Shown: positions 1 through 6,977 of the stretch, in pieces
How positions within the stretch are numbered: the stretch's first letter is position 1
How the letters are laid out: the number at the start of each line of letters is the position of its first letter
Assembly (NCBI GenBank): GCA_016200025.1
Contig: JACQFO010000073.1
Location: 1-24,836, forward strand
Reading direction: 5' to 3'
DNA: 24,836 bases
Source: Nitrososphaerota archaeon
Lineage (GTDB): Archaea > Thermoproteota > Nitrososphaeria > Nitrososphaerales > Gagatemarchaeaceae
Program-made: the position numbers and the translations under genes
Notes under the pieces: generated by a model
Told to the model about the DNA's origin: nothing
What the model saw: the letters and a program-made list of their open reading frames with translations, nothing else
The model's database searches: none

Positions 1-475
1 AGGCGATTATCGTGACCTGGTCCGAGACAACGGAGATGTCGCTCAGGACCCTCTCGAAGATAGTCTTGGTCAAGATTGCTTTTGTATCGAATTCGAGTTT
101 GGGGAGAGGCGCAGTGCCTCCTGTGCTCTCGATCAGATGGACGGTGAACTCCCTCTTGTACCCGTTCATGAACCTCATCATTATGGCGTCCTCCTCTGTA
201 GAGGTTATCTCCACGCTGTCCTTGGAGTCGGACCTGCCGATGAGTTTCACAAGGTCCTCGACCCTCAGACTGAACTTGAACGGTTTGTCCACCTCGTACT
301 TTTCGAAGCTGACGTTCGGGAGTAGTAGGTCGACCAGGGCTACGTGCGAGGGGTCCATGGCCCGGAAAGTAAGGGCCTCGCTCGTTGCCTCGAAGGTGGC
401 TTCTTCGACTAGGGTCTTGACCGCTGCCGCGACGGCCTTCCATTCAGAGCTTGTCGCGGTCTTCGCGAAGAACAA
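1..475 (-). CDS. pcn: DNA polymerase sliding clamp PCNA (partial, C-terminus off the left edge)
   Basis: Homotrimeric ring that tethers replicative polymerases, ligase, FEN1 and other partners to DNA. The first ~158 residues are visible. They begin with an AKT-x-SSEWK-like strand, then VEEATFEA and FRAMDPSHVALVDL, the archaeal/eukaryotic PCNA signature, and later FEKYEVDKPFKFSLRVEDL and the interdomain strand around APLPKLEFDT. The start is chosen as TTG at 475 (L-F-F-A-K-T): a TATA-like TTATTTA lies at 502-508, so transcription would begin near 480, after the in-frame ATG at 496. An MFxAKT-like N-terminus also fits the family. The 35-aa zinc peptide gene lies just upstream on the same strand. 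The family call is very secure; the start codon is an inference. Confidence 0.95.
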   Translation of the reverse strand, partial: MFFAKTATSSEWKAVAAAVKTLVEEATFEATSEALTFRAMDPSHVALVDLLLPNVSFEKYEVDKPFKFSLRVEDLVKLIGRSDSKDSVEITSTEEDAIMMRFMNGYKREFTVHLIESTGGTAPLPKLEFDTKAILTKTIFERVLSDISVVSDQVTIIA

Positions 476-501
476 TGCGAGCAGGGCCGTGCCCATGTCG
501 G

Positions 502-508
502 TAAATAA
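502..508 (-). promoter_or_regulatory. TATA-like element for PCNA
   Basis: The minus strand reads TTATTTA, in the 57-nt gap between the 35-aa peptide gene and PCNA. Its near edge is 27 nt from the TTG at 475 and only 6 nt from the ATG at 496, so it supports the TTG start with a near-leaderless transcript. Confidence 0.5.
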
Positions 509-532
509 CAGTTCTGACAGGGCGGCCTCGAT

Positions 533-640
533 TCAGGCCGGAGAGGGTGGAATTGAGCGCTCCCCCTGGCACATGTAGCATCCTTGAGACGGCCAGTACC
601 AGAAGTTGTGTTGCTTGCAATAGTGCGAATATTGCTGCAC
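533..640 (-). CDS. 35-aa CCHC zinc-binding peptide upstream of PCNA
   Basis: A very short reading frame with GTG at 640 and TGA at 533-535. It contains C8-x2-H11 and C21-x2-C24 separated by an aromatic-rich stretch (NFWYW), a layout typical of a single small zinc knuckle. A strong TATA box (TTATATG, 661-667) ends exactly 21 nt before the GTG, the spacing seen at other genes here, so a leaderless mRNA is predicted. The gene lies 57 nt upstream of PCNA on the same strand. I do not recognise a family. The role is unknown; binding nucleic acid or a replication protein would be a guess based on zinc ligands and neighbour. It could be a chance ORF, but four well-spaced metal ligands plus a correctly placed promoter argue against that. 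Confidence 0.6.
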   Translation of the reverse strand: MQQYSHYCKQHNFWYWPSQGCYMCQGERSIPPSPA

Positions 641-660
641 GTTGAACGAGTCCCGTCCGA

Positions 661-667
661 CATATAA
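661..667 (-). promoter_or_regulatory. TATA box for the 35-aa zinc peptide
   Basis: The minus strand reads TTATATG within GGTTATATGTCGG, one of the best TATA matches in the window. Its near edge is 21 nt from the GTG at 640. Confidence 0.6.
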
Positions 668-732
668 CCGCCTGCAGACTCCTTCGCACCGCCCTCACCC
701 GTTGGAGGTTAAGTGCAGAAATTAGGTCATCT

Positions 733-1371
733 GTGCGTGTCAGACTGCGGCCTGCTATGGGGGCCTGCCTGACGAGGGTCCCGCTCTCGAGCTATCCGCG
801 GGAGGGAAGCAAGGTGTTCTCGTTGGTAGCGAGGATGCCGTTCACCCCGCTCGACGTCGACATCGGCAGGCTGGCGCGAGGAGAGTGGGACGCATTGAGG
901 GACAGGTTCAGAGTCTGGTTCATCCCGAGGATCGAAGGCAGGGACGACAGGCCTCTGTGCAATTTCACTGTGAGGAAGTTCGACCGGGAGAGTGATGTCC
1001 TCCTCTTCATGCATCTCACAGTGAACCTCGACGCTGTCTACAGGCCGAACCGGGGCCAAGACAACTTCGTCGTGGGAATCTTGTGCAACGACGACGTGCG
1101 GGCGCGGACGGCCCTAGGCACGATGCTCGACAACCCGCCTTCTTTCCACGAGCGGCGCGAGATCAGGCTGATAGAGTCTCGCTGGAGGCGGGACCCGCCG
1201 GCGCTGATGTACTACCTTGCGAACGTCCACTCGGTCCAGTCGGCAAGCTCCCAGGGGGTCGTCTCCTCCGTGAAGGTCAGCGGAGAAGCCTCCGAAGATG
1301 TCCTGGCGATGATGAAGGAGGGCATGGGAGGATGGTGGAGGCCGGAGGCGGCCAGCGCAGGGCGCGAGTAA
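733..1371 (+). CDS. Hypothetical protein, about 212 aa
   Basis: I do not recognise this family. The frame has GC-rich third positions like its neighbours and stays open for 212 codons, so it is probably real. The predicted protein is soluble with no membrane segment or signal peptide. It alternates charged helices (e.g. LARGEWDALRDRFRVWF) and hydrophobic strands (DVLLFMHLTVNLDAV, NFVVGILCNDDV), suggesting a compact alpha/beta fold. Start alternatives are GTG 733 and ATG 757. Weak TATA-like stretches occur at 707-714 (GGTTAAGT) and 719-725, so the start is not settled. It is divergent from the 35-aa peptide/PCNA pair and stands alone ahead of the ribosomal cluster, which appears to have its own promoter. 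Opposite-strand frames here look like shadows. Confidence 0.6.
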   Translation: MRVRLRPAMGACLTRVPLSSYPREGSKVFSLVARMPFTPLDVDIGRLARGEWDALRDRFRVWFIPRIEGRDDRPLCNFTVRKFDRESDVLLFMHLTVNLDAVYRPNRGQDNFVVGILCNDDVRARTALGTMLDNPPSFHERREIRLIESRWRRDPPALMYYLANVHSVQSASSQGVVSSVKVSGEASEDVLAMMKEGMGGWWRPEAASAGRE

Positions 1372-1402
1372 TAGAGACAAGGTCACCGAAATCCGACCAA
1401 GG

Positions 1403-1410
1403 CTTTTAAG
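1403..1410 (+). promoter_or_regulatory. TATA-like element for the eL42-eS27 unit
   Basis: CTTTTAAG followed by GGGGAGG. The near edge is 38 nt from the ATG at 1448, so a leader of about 15 nt is predicted. This differs from the leaderless spacing of most other genes here. Confidence 0.5.
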
Positions 1411-1447
1411 GGGAGGATGGAAGACGGAGAAAACCCCGGCTGAGAGA

Positions 1448-1726
1448 ATGAAGTTCCCAAAAGAGATTAGGACCAACTGTCCATGGTGTAAGAAGCACAC
1501 CACGCACTCAGTGGCATTGTACAAGAGGGGAAAGGAGAGAGCCGGTTCGTGGGGCGCCAGGCGGCAGGCCCACAGGAAGCGAGGGTACGGCGGGCAGAAG
1601 TTCCCCGAGCTGATAAGGACCGCCAAGACCACCAAGAAGGCCACGCTGCGCCTGAAATGCAAAGAATGCAATAGGGAGGTGATGAGGGACGGGATTCGGC
1701 TGAGGAAAGCGGAGATTGCCGCATGA
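1448..1726 (+). CDS. rpl44e: 50S ribosomal protein eL42 (L44e)
   Basis: Zinc-binding protein of the large ribosomal subunit, located near the E site in archaeal and eukaryotic ribosomes. The 92-aa product has the family length. It carries the two zinc-ribbon pairs C11-x2-C14 (RTNCPWCKKHTTH) and C71-x2-C74 (LKCKECNRE), with the conserved basic glycine-rich centre (RKRGYGGQKFPE) between them. It overlaps eS27 by the four bases ATGA (1723-1726), indicating translational coupling. The eL42-eS27-aIF2-alpha-Nop10 order is a widespread archaeal cluster. Confidence 0.97.
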   Translation: MKFPKEIRTNCPWCKKHTTHSVALYKRGKERAGSWGARRQAHRKRGYGGQKFPELIRTAKTTKKATLRLKCKECNREVMRDGIRLRKAEIAA

Positions 1727-1920
1727 AGCGCGGCAGGGAACCTATCCCCAACGTCAAGAGCGCCTTCCTTCTAGTGAAGTGTCCTGACTGCCAGACTGAG
1801 CGCATAATCTTCTCCAATTCCGCCAAGGATATCGGCTGTAGTAGTTGCGGCAAGAAGCTGGCAGAAAGCAGAGGCGGGAAGTCGCTAATCTTCGTCACGG
1901 AAGCCAAGAAACTGGGATAA
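1723..1920 (+). CDS. rps27e: 30S ribosomal protein eS27
   Basis: Small zinc-ribbon protein of the small ribosomal subunit. The 65-aa product shows C20-x2-C23 (VKCPDCQ) and C39-x2-C42 (GCSSCGKKL), with the SxFLxVKCPDC opening typical of the family. Its ATG lies inside the eL42 stop (ATGA) and a purine-rich GCGGAG sits just upstream within eL42, consistent with coupled translation on one mRNA. The next gene follows after a 70-nt gap and seems to have its own promoter. Confidence 0.95.
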   Translation: MKRGREPIPNVKSAFLLVKCPDCQTERIIFSNSAKDIGCSSCGKKLAESRGGKSLIFVTEAKKLG

Positions 1921-1960
1921 CCGCGTCGTCGGCCCGATATCTCACTAATCTGCGAAACCT

Positions 1961-1967
1961 CTATTAG
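1961..1967 (+). promoter_or_regulatory. TATA-like element for aIF2-alpha
   Basis: CTATTAG in the 70-nt gap after eS27. The near edge is 24 nt from the ATG at 1991, predicting a leaderless transcript separate from the ribosomal protein pair. Confidence 0.5.
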
Positions 1968-1990
1968 CGGTCGCCGGGCCCGAAGATTCC

Positions 1991-2791
1991 ATGCTTACTG
2001 AGAAGCCACTTCCAGAGGCGGGAGAGGTCGTCGTATGCACTGTGAGGGAGATCACGTCGCATGGAATCTACGTCAACCTCGACCAGTACGACGGGACCAA
2101 CGGGTTCCTACACGTCTCGGAGATATCGACGGGCTGGGTGAGAAACATCGACCGCGTCGCGAAGGTCTCGCAAAAGCTGGTCCTGAAGGTCATCAGGGCC
2201 AACAGGGCTAGAAGAGAGATTGACCTTTCGCTCAGGCAAGTCACCAATGAAGAGAGGAGGGCCAAGGTCATCGAGTGGAAGAGGGAGGAGAGGGCGGTGG
2301 CAATCATGGGCGGGGTCAGGAAGAAGCTGGGCATCGACGAAGCCCACGAGAAGTCGCTCAAGGAGAAGTTGGAGGAGCAGTTTGGGACACTCTACGAGGC
2401 CCTGGAGACGGCCGCAAAGAAGGGCGAGAAGGGGCTGGCGCCTCTCGGGCTGCCGGACAAGACAGCCAAGGTCATAGCCGAGATTGCCTCGGAGAAGATA
2501 ATCCCGCCAAGGTATGAAGTCGGAGCTCTGGTCGAAGTATCGTCGAGGTCTCCCAATGGGATCGAGGACGTCAAGAAGACGCTCCTCGCCGCGTCGGGGG
2601 CACAGTCGGCCGACGTCCGCATAACCTATGCCGGCGCGCCGAGGTACAGGGTCAGGATCACAGCAGACGATTACAAGCAGGCAGAGAAGGTCCTTGACAG
2701 CGTCCTGGAGAAGATCAAGGACGGGGTCGGGAAGCACGACGCCTTCAACTTCAAGCGAGAGATTTCCAGGAAGTACGGCGGCGCGACTTGA
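1991..2791 (+). CDS. eif2a: Translation initiation factor aIF2 subunit alpha
   Basis: Alpha subunit of the heterotrimeric aIF2, which delivers Met-tRNAi to the small ribosomal subunit. The 266-aa length is normal. The N-terminal S1 domain (about residues 10-85) includes EVVVCTVREITSHGIYVNL and GFLHVSEISTGWVRNI, the loop region equivalent to the regulated serine site in eukaryotic eIF2-alpha. A helical middle domain follows (about 90-175). The C-terminal alpha/beta domain (about 180-266), with VRITYAGAPRYRVRITADDY, contacts the gamma subunit. Its TGA at 2789-2791 lies 5 nt before the nop10 ATG, so the two genes are almost certainly co-transcribed. Confidence 0.96.
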   Translation: MLTEKPLPEAGEVVVCTVREITSHGIYVNLDQYDGTNGFLHVSEISTGWVRNIDRVAKVSQKLVLKVIRANRARREIDLSLRQVTNEERRAKVIEWKREERAVAIMGGVRKKLGIDEAHEKSLKEKLEEQFGTLYEALETAAKKGEKGLAPLGLPDKTAKVIAEIASEKIIPPRYEVGALVEVSSRSPNGIEDVKKTLLAASGAQSADVRITYAGAPRYRVRITADDYKQAEKVLDSVLEKIKDGVGKHDAFNFKREISRKYGGAT

Positions 2792-2796
2792 AGGCC

Positions 2797-2949
2797 ATGA
2801 TGCTGAAGTGTGCAGACTGCTCGAGGTACACCCTCGGCGAGAAGTGTCCCTATTGTGGCGGCAAGACTCTGACAGCCCATCCCGCCAGGTACTCGCCGGA
2901 CGACAGGTACGCGAGGTACCGTAGCCCTCTGGCCTACGGCAGCACCTGA
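2797..2949 (+). CDS. nop10: H/ACA ribonucleoprotein protein Nop10
   Basis: Small component of H/ACA snoRNP-like particles that guides rRNA pseudouridylation with Cbf5, Gar1 and L7Ae. The 50-aa product has the family zinc ribbon C5-x2-C8 / C17-x2-C20 (RYTLGEKCPYCGGKT), then the linear Cbf5-binding segment TAHPARYSPDDRYARYR. Start options are ATG 2797, ATG 2800, or an in-frame TTG at 2788 that overlaps the aIF2-alpha stop as TTGA; the ATG gives the family-like N-terminus. Its last 16 nt overlap the end of the convergent aglB gene. Confidence 0.93.
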   Translation: MMLKCADCSRYTLGEKCPYCGGKTLTAHPARYSPDDRYARYRSPLAYGST

Positions 2950-5330
2950 TAGAGTAAGATCGCAGTAAAGCAGTTCAGCGTCGACCCTGGGCACTGGAAT
3001 GGACTGGTGCCAGGGGTAATGCCCATGCTTGGCGAAGCGTAGGCGAGCCTGAAGAGGCTGGTGCTGTTCGATGGGAATGTGAGGTGAGCGGGATACCCGA
3101 AGGCCTCTATCGGAGGGCTCCCGTTGGCGCCCGGCGTGTAGGTCTGGGAGATGCTGATGGTCGGCTGGCCGGTGCTCGACGCCTGGCTAACGAGGTACCC
3201 AGCGAGTTTGAATGGTAGGAGCTGGGCGAAGAGGGTGTTCTGCAGGGCGTAGGGAGTCAGGTTGAAGTCGTCGACGGAGGTGCACCCAGGCGAGCTCAGG
3301 CTCGGGCACTCGAGGAACTTCGACTCGGTCAGGTTTCCGATGCGGATGAACCACTGTTTCTTGCTCTCGTCCCCTCCGCCGGCCGTGAATCCTCCTCCGC
3401 CTGGAACCTGCAGGGCATAGTACTGCGTCGAGGTGCCCGCGGACGAGGACAGGGTGATGATGCTCCCGACGACGAAAATCGCGACGTACGTCGGCCTGTC
3501 GCCGCCTATGCTCTTGGCTATGAGCGCGGCCTGGGATGCGTTGGACATGAACATGCGCCCGATTTGGGCTATCCTTGTGCTGTTCAAGGTCGCGTTGTCT
3601 GCCGTGGAGGTCCGGTTGCCCATGACGGCGAACCAGTAGCCGTAGTCCCACCAGGAGATTATGACCGAGTCGGTGGGTGTGTACGTTGAGACCCAGTGCA
3701 GAGTCTGCACCCAGTCGCTGATCGAGGAGCGGGAGTAGCTGGTCGCCCCGTTGGCCAAGCTCACAGCGCTGTCGGCCGGGCTCTGGTCACAGAAGACTAC
3801 GTTCGAATTTGTGCAAGGTATGGGGTTCGGTATCCAGTAGGCGCCTGCTGGGAAGACTATCAAGAAGACCATGGCCACTGAGAAGACGACCTTCATTTCG
3901 CTCCTGGACGAGCCCGACAGCTGTTTCTTCTTCACCAGCTGGGTCGAACCGGGCTTTACGAGCGCGAAGGCGAGCTCCGCGAACCCTATGCCCGCGAGCA
4001 GACCGAGGGCGATCGAAGAATAGACGAGGAGACGAGAGAACGCCGACGAGAAGTAGAGGCCGGTCAAGCCGAAGAGGAGAGCGTAGGTCATTGGAATGCT
4101 CCTCCGCCTCAGAGCGACGAGCGCGCCGGCCATTCCGAAGGAAAGCAGAATCGCATAGGAGGTGAAGTAGTCTCCCCCGGTCGGGACGAAGTGCTCCGCC
4201 ACAGATTGGACGAGGGCGTTGCCGCTGCGGGCCCAGGGGGCGATGGCCGAAATGTACCTAAGAGAAAGGCCTCCGACAAGTCCGAAGCTGACCAGTGCCA
4301 GGCCGCCCAGCGAGAACCCGAAGAGCAGCTTCACGAGGTTCCGCCTGTACTCCCCCGGCTTCGACCAGGTCTTGGCCCACTGTGCGACGAGGACGAAGAC
4401 GGTGCCCCCGATCAGCGCGAGGCCCACCGGGTTGACGACTATGGCCGGACCCGGCCTGGGAAAGACCGAACTCACGAAGAGTGTGGCGGCCGTGAACGAG
4501 ACTATCGCCGGAGACAGATCGGAGAGGTCCGTGTTCATGAACGGCAGAATCAGGAACAACAGGCCGAAGGTGGCCGAGAAGAGGTCCCCGCCTCCCCAGG
4601 CCGCGTTGGCATATCCCGCGAAGAGGCCCGCGGCGAGTCCTCTCGTCACCCTGCTGCGGACTGCCCTGTCCTTGTCGAAGATGGTCAGCAGGAGGTAGCT
4701 AGCCACAACGAAGAGGAGAATCGCGAGGGGCTCCGACTTGAACCAGCCCAGGTTTCCTCTTTCGATCAGCGGAGGGGAGACCGCGAAGACGAGGGCCGCG
4801 AAGAGGCCCGCCGCGTCGCCTGCAATCTTCCTGACGAGGAAGTAGAACATGATGCAGGTCAATGCCCCGAAGACGACGGGGAGGATGACCAGGAAGTCGT
4901 AGAGGGTGAGCTGCAGGCCGAAGATGTTGTGCACGAGCAGGTAGAGCATGGCGCCCGCCAGCTGGAGGCCGCCCTGGGAGGTGGCTGCGACGTCCCTTCC
5001 ATATGGGTACCACGTCGCAGTGTCGTGCCAGAAGAAGTAGCCCTGGAGGTTGTGGCACGTCGTGTAGACCGTGGTGCCGCAGTCGGCAGGGTTGTTGAAC
5101 AGCGAGTAGATTATGCCGTTCTGCTGGGCGAGTGTAACGATGTGCGAGGCTGCGTAGTAGTCGTAGTAGGGGTCGAACTCGTTCAGATAGAAGCCATACC
5201 TGGAGGCGAAAGCCCTGATGGAGACCGCAATCGTGAATACTATCGAAAGGACCATGGCGGTCATTATCGCCCTCCTGGATACTGTCGGCCGCTTCAGTAT
5301 GGATTTTAGCGAGCCGAAGGGAAATCTCAA
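2934..5330 (-). CDS. aglB: Oligosaccharyltransferase AglB (STT3 family)
   Basis: Membrane enzyme that transfers lipid-linked glycans to Asn in N-x-S/T sequons of exported proteins. Counting from the in-frame ATG at 5348 (804 aa): the first TM helix is at about 27-47; the first external loop has the metal-binding NEFDPYYDYYA (56-66); many TM helices run to ~500; an SVAE loop motif lies at 382-385; and the acceptor-binding WWDYG is at 566-570, leading a long extracellular globular domain. A TATA-like ATTTAATA at 5356-5363 is only 8 nt from that ATG but 26 nt from an in-frame TTG at 5330 (MRFPFGSLKS), so I prefer the TTG. The 3' end overlaps nop10 by 16 nt. The family is certain; the start is inferred. 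Confidence 0.95.
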   Translation of the reverse strand: MRFPFGSLKSILKRPTVSRRAIMTAMVLSIVFTIAVSIRAFASRYGFYLNEFDPYYDYYAASHIVTLAQQNGIIYSLFNNPADCGTTVYTTCHNLQGYFFWHDTATWYPYGRDVAATSQGGLQLAGAMLYLLVHNIFGLQLTLYDFLVILPVVFGALTCIMFYFLVRKIAGDAAGLFAALVFAVSPPLIERGNLGWFKSEPLAILLFVVASYLLLTIFDKDRAVRSRVTRGLAAGLFAGYANAAWGGGDLFSATFGLLFLILPFMNTDLSDLSPAIVSFTAATLFVSSVFPRPGPAIVVNPVGLALIGGTVFVLVAQWAKTWSKPGEYRRNLVKLLFGFSLGGLALVSFGLVGGLSLRYISAIAPWARSGNALVQSVAEHFVPTGGDYFTSYAILLSFGMAGALVALRRRSIPMTYALLFGLTGLYFSSAFSRLLVYSSIALGLLAGIGFAELAFALVKPGSTQLVKKKQLSGSSRSEMKVVFSVAMVFLIVFPAGAYWIPNPIPCTNSNVVFCDQSPADSAVSLANGATSYSRSSISDWVQTLHWVSTYTPTDSVIISWWDYGYWFAVMGNRTSTADNATLNSTRIAQIGRMFMSNASQAALIAKSIGGDRPTYVAIFVVGSIITLSSSAGTSTQYYALQVPGGGGFTAGGGDESKKQWFIRIGNLTESKFLECPSLSSPGCTSVDDFNLTPYALQNTLFAQLLPFKLAGYLVSQASSTGQPTISISQTYTPGANGSPPIEAFGYPAHLTFPSNSTSLFRLAYASPSMGITPGTSPFQCPGSTLNCFTAILLYQVLP

Positions 5331-5355
5331 ATCTGCGGCGCAACTCATGCTGGGG

Positions 5356-5363
5356 TATTAAAT
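5356..5363 (-). promoter_or_regulatory. TATA-like element for aglB
   Basis: The minus strand reads ATTTAATA in the 25-nt gap after gcvH. The spacing favours the TTG start at 5330 over the ATG at 5348. Confidence 0.5.
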
Positions 5364-5373
5364 GGTTCTTCCG

Positions 5374-5781
5374 TCACTTCAGCAGAGTTGAAAGATAGGC
5401 CGAGTAGGCCTTGGAGTCGAGCAGCTTCTTGCGTTCTGATTCGAGGTCGGCCGGTTCGACCTCGATGAGCCAGCCTTCACCGTAGGGAGACTTGTTGACA
5501 AGTTCGGGGCTCATGTCTAGCCTTGAGTTTACTTTTGTCACAGTGCCCGAGACCGGGGAGTAGAGCTCGGAGACGGCCTTGATTGATTCGACGGTCCCCA
5601 TGGTCTGGAACTGCTGGACTTTCCCACCGAGTTTGGGCGTGGTCACGTAGACCACGTCGTTGAGCGTCTTGGCCGCGTAGTCGGTTATCCCGATCTTCAC
5701 CGCATGACCCTCCTGTCTGGCCCACTCGTGCTCCTTTGTGTAGAGCAGGTCGTCTGGGATGCCGTACCCCTGTAGGTCCAT
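5374..5781 (-). CDS. gcvH: Glycine cleavage system H protein
   Basis: Lipoyl-carrier protein that shuttles the aminomethyl group between the P-, T- and L-proteins of the glycine cleavage system. The 135-aa length is normal. It opens with DLLYTKEHEWAR, and the lipoylation motif ETVESIKA-type loop reads TVESIKAVSELYSPVSG with lipoyl lysine K68. GEGWLIEVEP near the end is also conserved. It sits 24 nt downstream of gcvT on the same strand. A TATA-like element overlapping the gcvT stop is 25 nt from the ATG, so gcvH may be transcribed on its own as well as by read-through. No gcvP or lipoate gene is in the window. Confidence 0.97.
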   Translation of the reverse strand: MDLQGYGIPDDLLYTKEHEWARQEGHAVKIGITDYAAKTLNDVVYVTTPKLGGKVQQFQTMGTVESIKAVSELYSPVSGTVTKVNSRLDMSPELVNKSPYGEGWLIEVEPADLESERKKLLDSKAYSAYLSTLLK

Positions 5782-5805
5782 CCGAGGGGTCGCCCTCGTG
5801 GCGGG

Positions 5806-5812
5806 CTATTTA
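5806..5812 (-). promoter_or_regulatory. TATA-like element for gcvH, containing the gcvT stop codon
   Basis: The minus strand reads TAAATAG; the last three bases are the gcvT TAG stop (5806-5808). The near edge is 25 nt from the gcvH ATG, the spacing seen for leaderless genes here. Confidence 0.45.
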
Positions 5813-6924
5813 CCGTTGCCCCGGCTCTTCCAGCCGTAGACGTCTTCGTCGTAGAACGGAGGCTTCACTATGTGTCCAGGCTGTGGCGACTCCCTCACGA
5901 CTACGCTGACCTCGGTCCCGGGCTCGGAACCCGTAGTCTCGACCCGGCAGAGGGCGATGCCCTTCTTCAGGATGGGGGAGAAGGTCCCGCTTGTCACAGT
6001 CCCTACCTTGCCGGAGGCCTCAAGGACATCGAACCCGTGCCTTGGTATCCCCTGGTCGAGGACGACCCCTCTTCGGACGGCCCCTGGAGGATGCGACCGC
6101 AGTTCTGAGACAGCAGTTGACCCAACGTAGGCTCCCTTGTCTGAGGATAGGACCCAGGCCAGGTCCGCTTGGAAGGGGTCGGTGTCCTCCCCTATGTCAG
6201 TGCCGTGCAAAGGAAAGCCCGCTTCCAGCCTCAGAGAGTCCCTCGCGCCCAGGCCGCAGGGGACTGAGGTGGCGGCGAGCCCCTCCCAGACCTTCACGGC
6301 CTCCCCAGGGCTCTCTACCGTCGGACCATGGATGATGACCTCAAACCCGTCCTCCCCCGTATACCCAGTCCTCGATATCAGAGAGGGCTGGCCGAGGACC
6401 TTCGCCGCCGAGGACCGGAATCTCTTGAGCCCCGCCAGGTCGACGTCAGCGAGCCCCTGGAGAGACCTCTGCGCGCCTGGCCCCTGGACCGCGATCATGA
6501 TGGAGGTTGGGGTAAGGTCCTCGATCTCGACGCCATGCGCAGGAGCGAGTGCTTTGACATGGTCGAGGTCGCGGACGGCGTTCGCGGCATTGACCACCAG
6601 CAAATACTCTTGCAGGCCGAGCCTTGCAACGATCAGGTCGTCTATGATCCCTCCCCTGTCGTTGAGCAACAGCGTGTAGAACGCCTTGCCAGGCTGTTGC
6701 CTGGCGACTGAGGTGGGGACGAGGCCCTCCACGAAGGCGGTGGAGGCTTCCCCCCTGACCGCGAGCCTCCCCATGTGGGAGACGTCGAAGATCCCGGAGC
6801 CGTTCCTCACCGCGAGGTGCTCCTCGGTGGTGGTGGTGTACCACAGAGGCATCTCGTAGCCGGCAAATTCTGTAAGCTTCCCGTGCTCGGCATGGTAAGA
6901 ATGGAGCTGAGTCTCCTTGAGCAT
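5806..6924 (-). CDS. gcvT: Glycine cleavage system T protein (aminomethyltransferase)
   Basis: Transfers the one-carbon unit from the aminomethyl-lipoyl H protein to a folate/pterin carrier, releasing ammonia. The 372-aa length matches the family. Visible motifs are the N-terminal FAGYEMPLWY and FDVSHMGRL (46-54), GGIIDDLIV (91-99) with the catalytic-region Asp pair, and RTGYTGEDGFEV (185-196). ARDSLRLEAGFPLHG follows. The ATG at 6924 is 23 nt from a TATA-like element at 6947-6954, predicting a leaderless transcript. It is followed by gcvH and divergent from cofE with only 53 bp between the two start codons. Confidence 0.97.
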   Translation of the reverse strand: MLKETQLHSYHAEHGKLTEFAGYEMPLWYTTTTEEHLAVRNGSGIFDVSHMGRLAVRGEASTAFVEGLVPTSVARQQPGKAFYTLLLNDRGGIIDDLIVARLGLQEYLLVVNAANAVRDLDHVKALAPAHGVEIEDLTPTSIMIAVQGPGAQRSLQGLADVDLAGLKRFRSSAAKVLGQPSLISRTGYTGEDGFEVIIHGPTVESPGEAVKVWEGLAATSVPCGLGARDSLRLEAGFPLHGTDIGEDTDPFQADLAWVLSSDKGAYVGSTAVSELRSHPPGAVRRGVVLDQGIPRHGFDVLEASGKVGTVTSGTFSPILKKGIALCRVETTGSEPGTEVSVVVRESPQPGHIVKPPFYDEDVYGWKSRGNGK

Positions 6925-6946
6925 ACGATTGTGCGACGCTTCACTC

Positions 6947-6954
6947 TATTTAAG
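6947..6954. promoter_or_regulatory. Near-palindromic TATA element possibly shared by gcvT and cofE
   Basis: The plus strand reads CTATTTAAGAG and the minus strand CTCTTAAATAG. The core ends 23 nt from the gcvT ATG (6924) and 24 nt from the cofE ATG (6978). No second TATA-like stretch is visible in the 53-bp gap, so both divergent leaderless genes seem to use this site. Confidence 0.55.
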
Positions 6955-6977
6955 AGGGAAACGTCCGACGAGCCCGC

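Noticed and set aside
12..578. Long plus-strand frame of 188 codons
   Set aside because: It is antisense to PCNA, whose protein signature on the minus strand is unmistakable; the translation has no recognisable motif.
4191..5309. 372-codon plus-strand frame
   Set aside because: Antisense shadow of aglB with a highly charged, Arg/Glu-rich product typical of GC-rich shadow frames.
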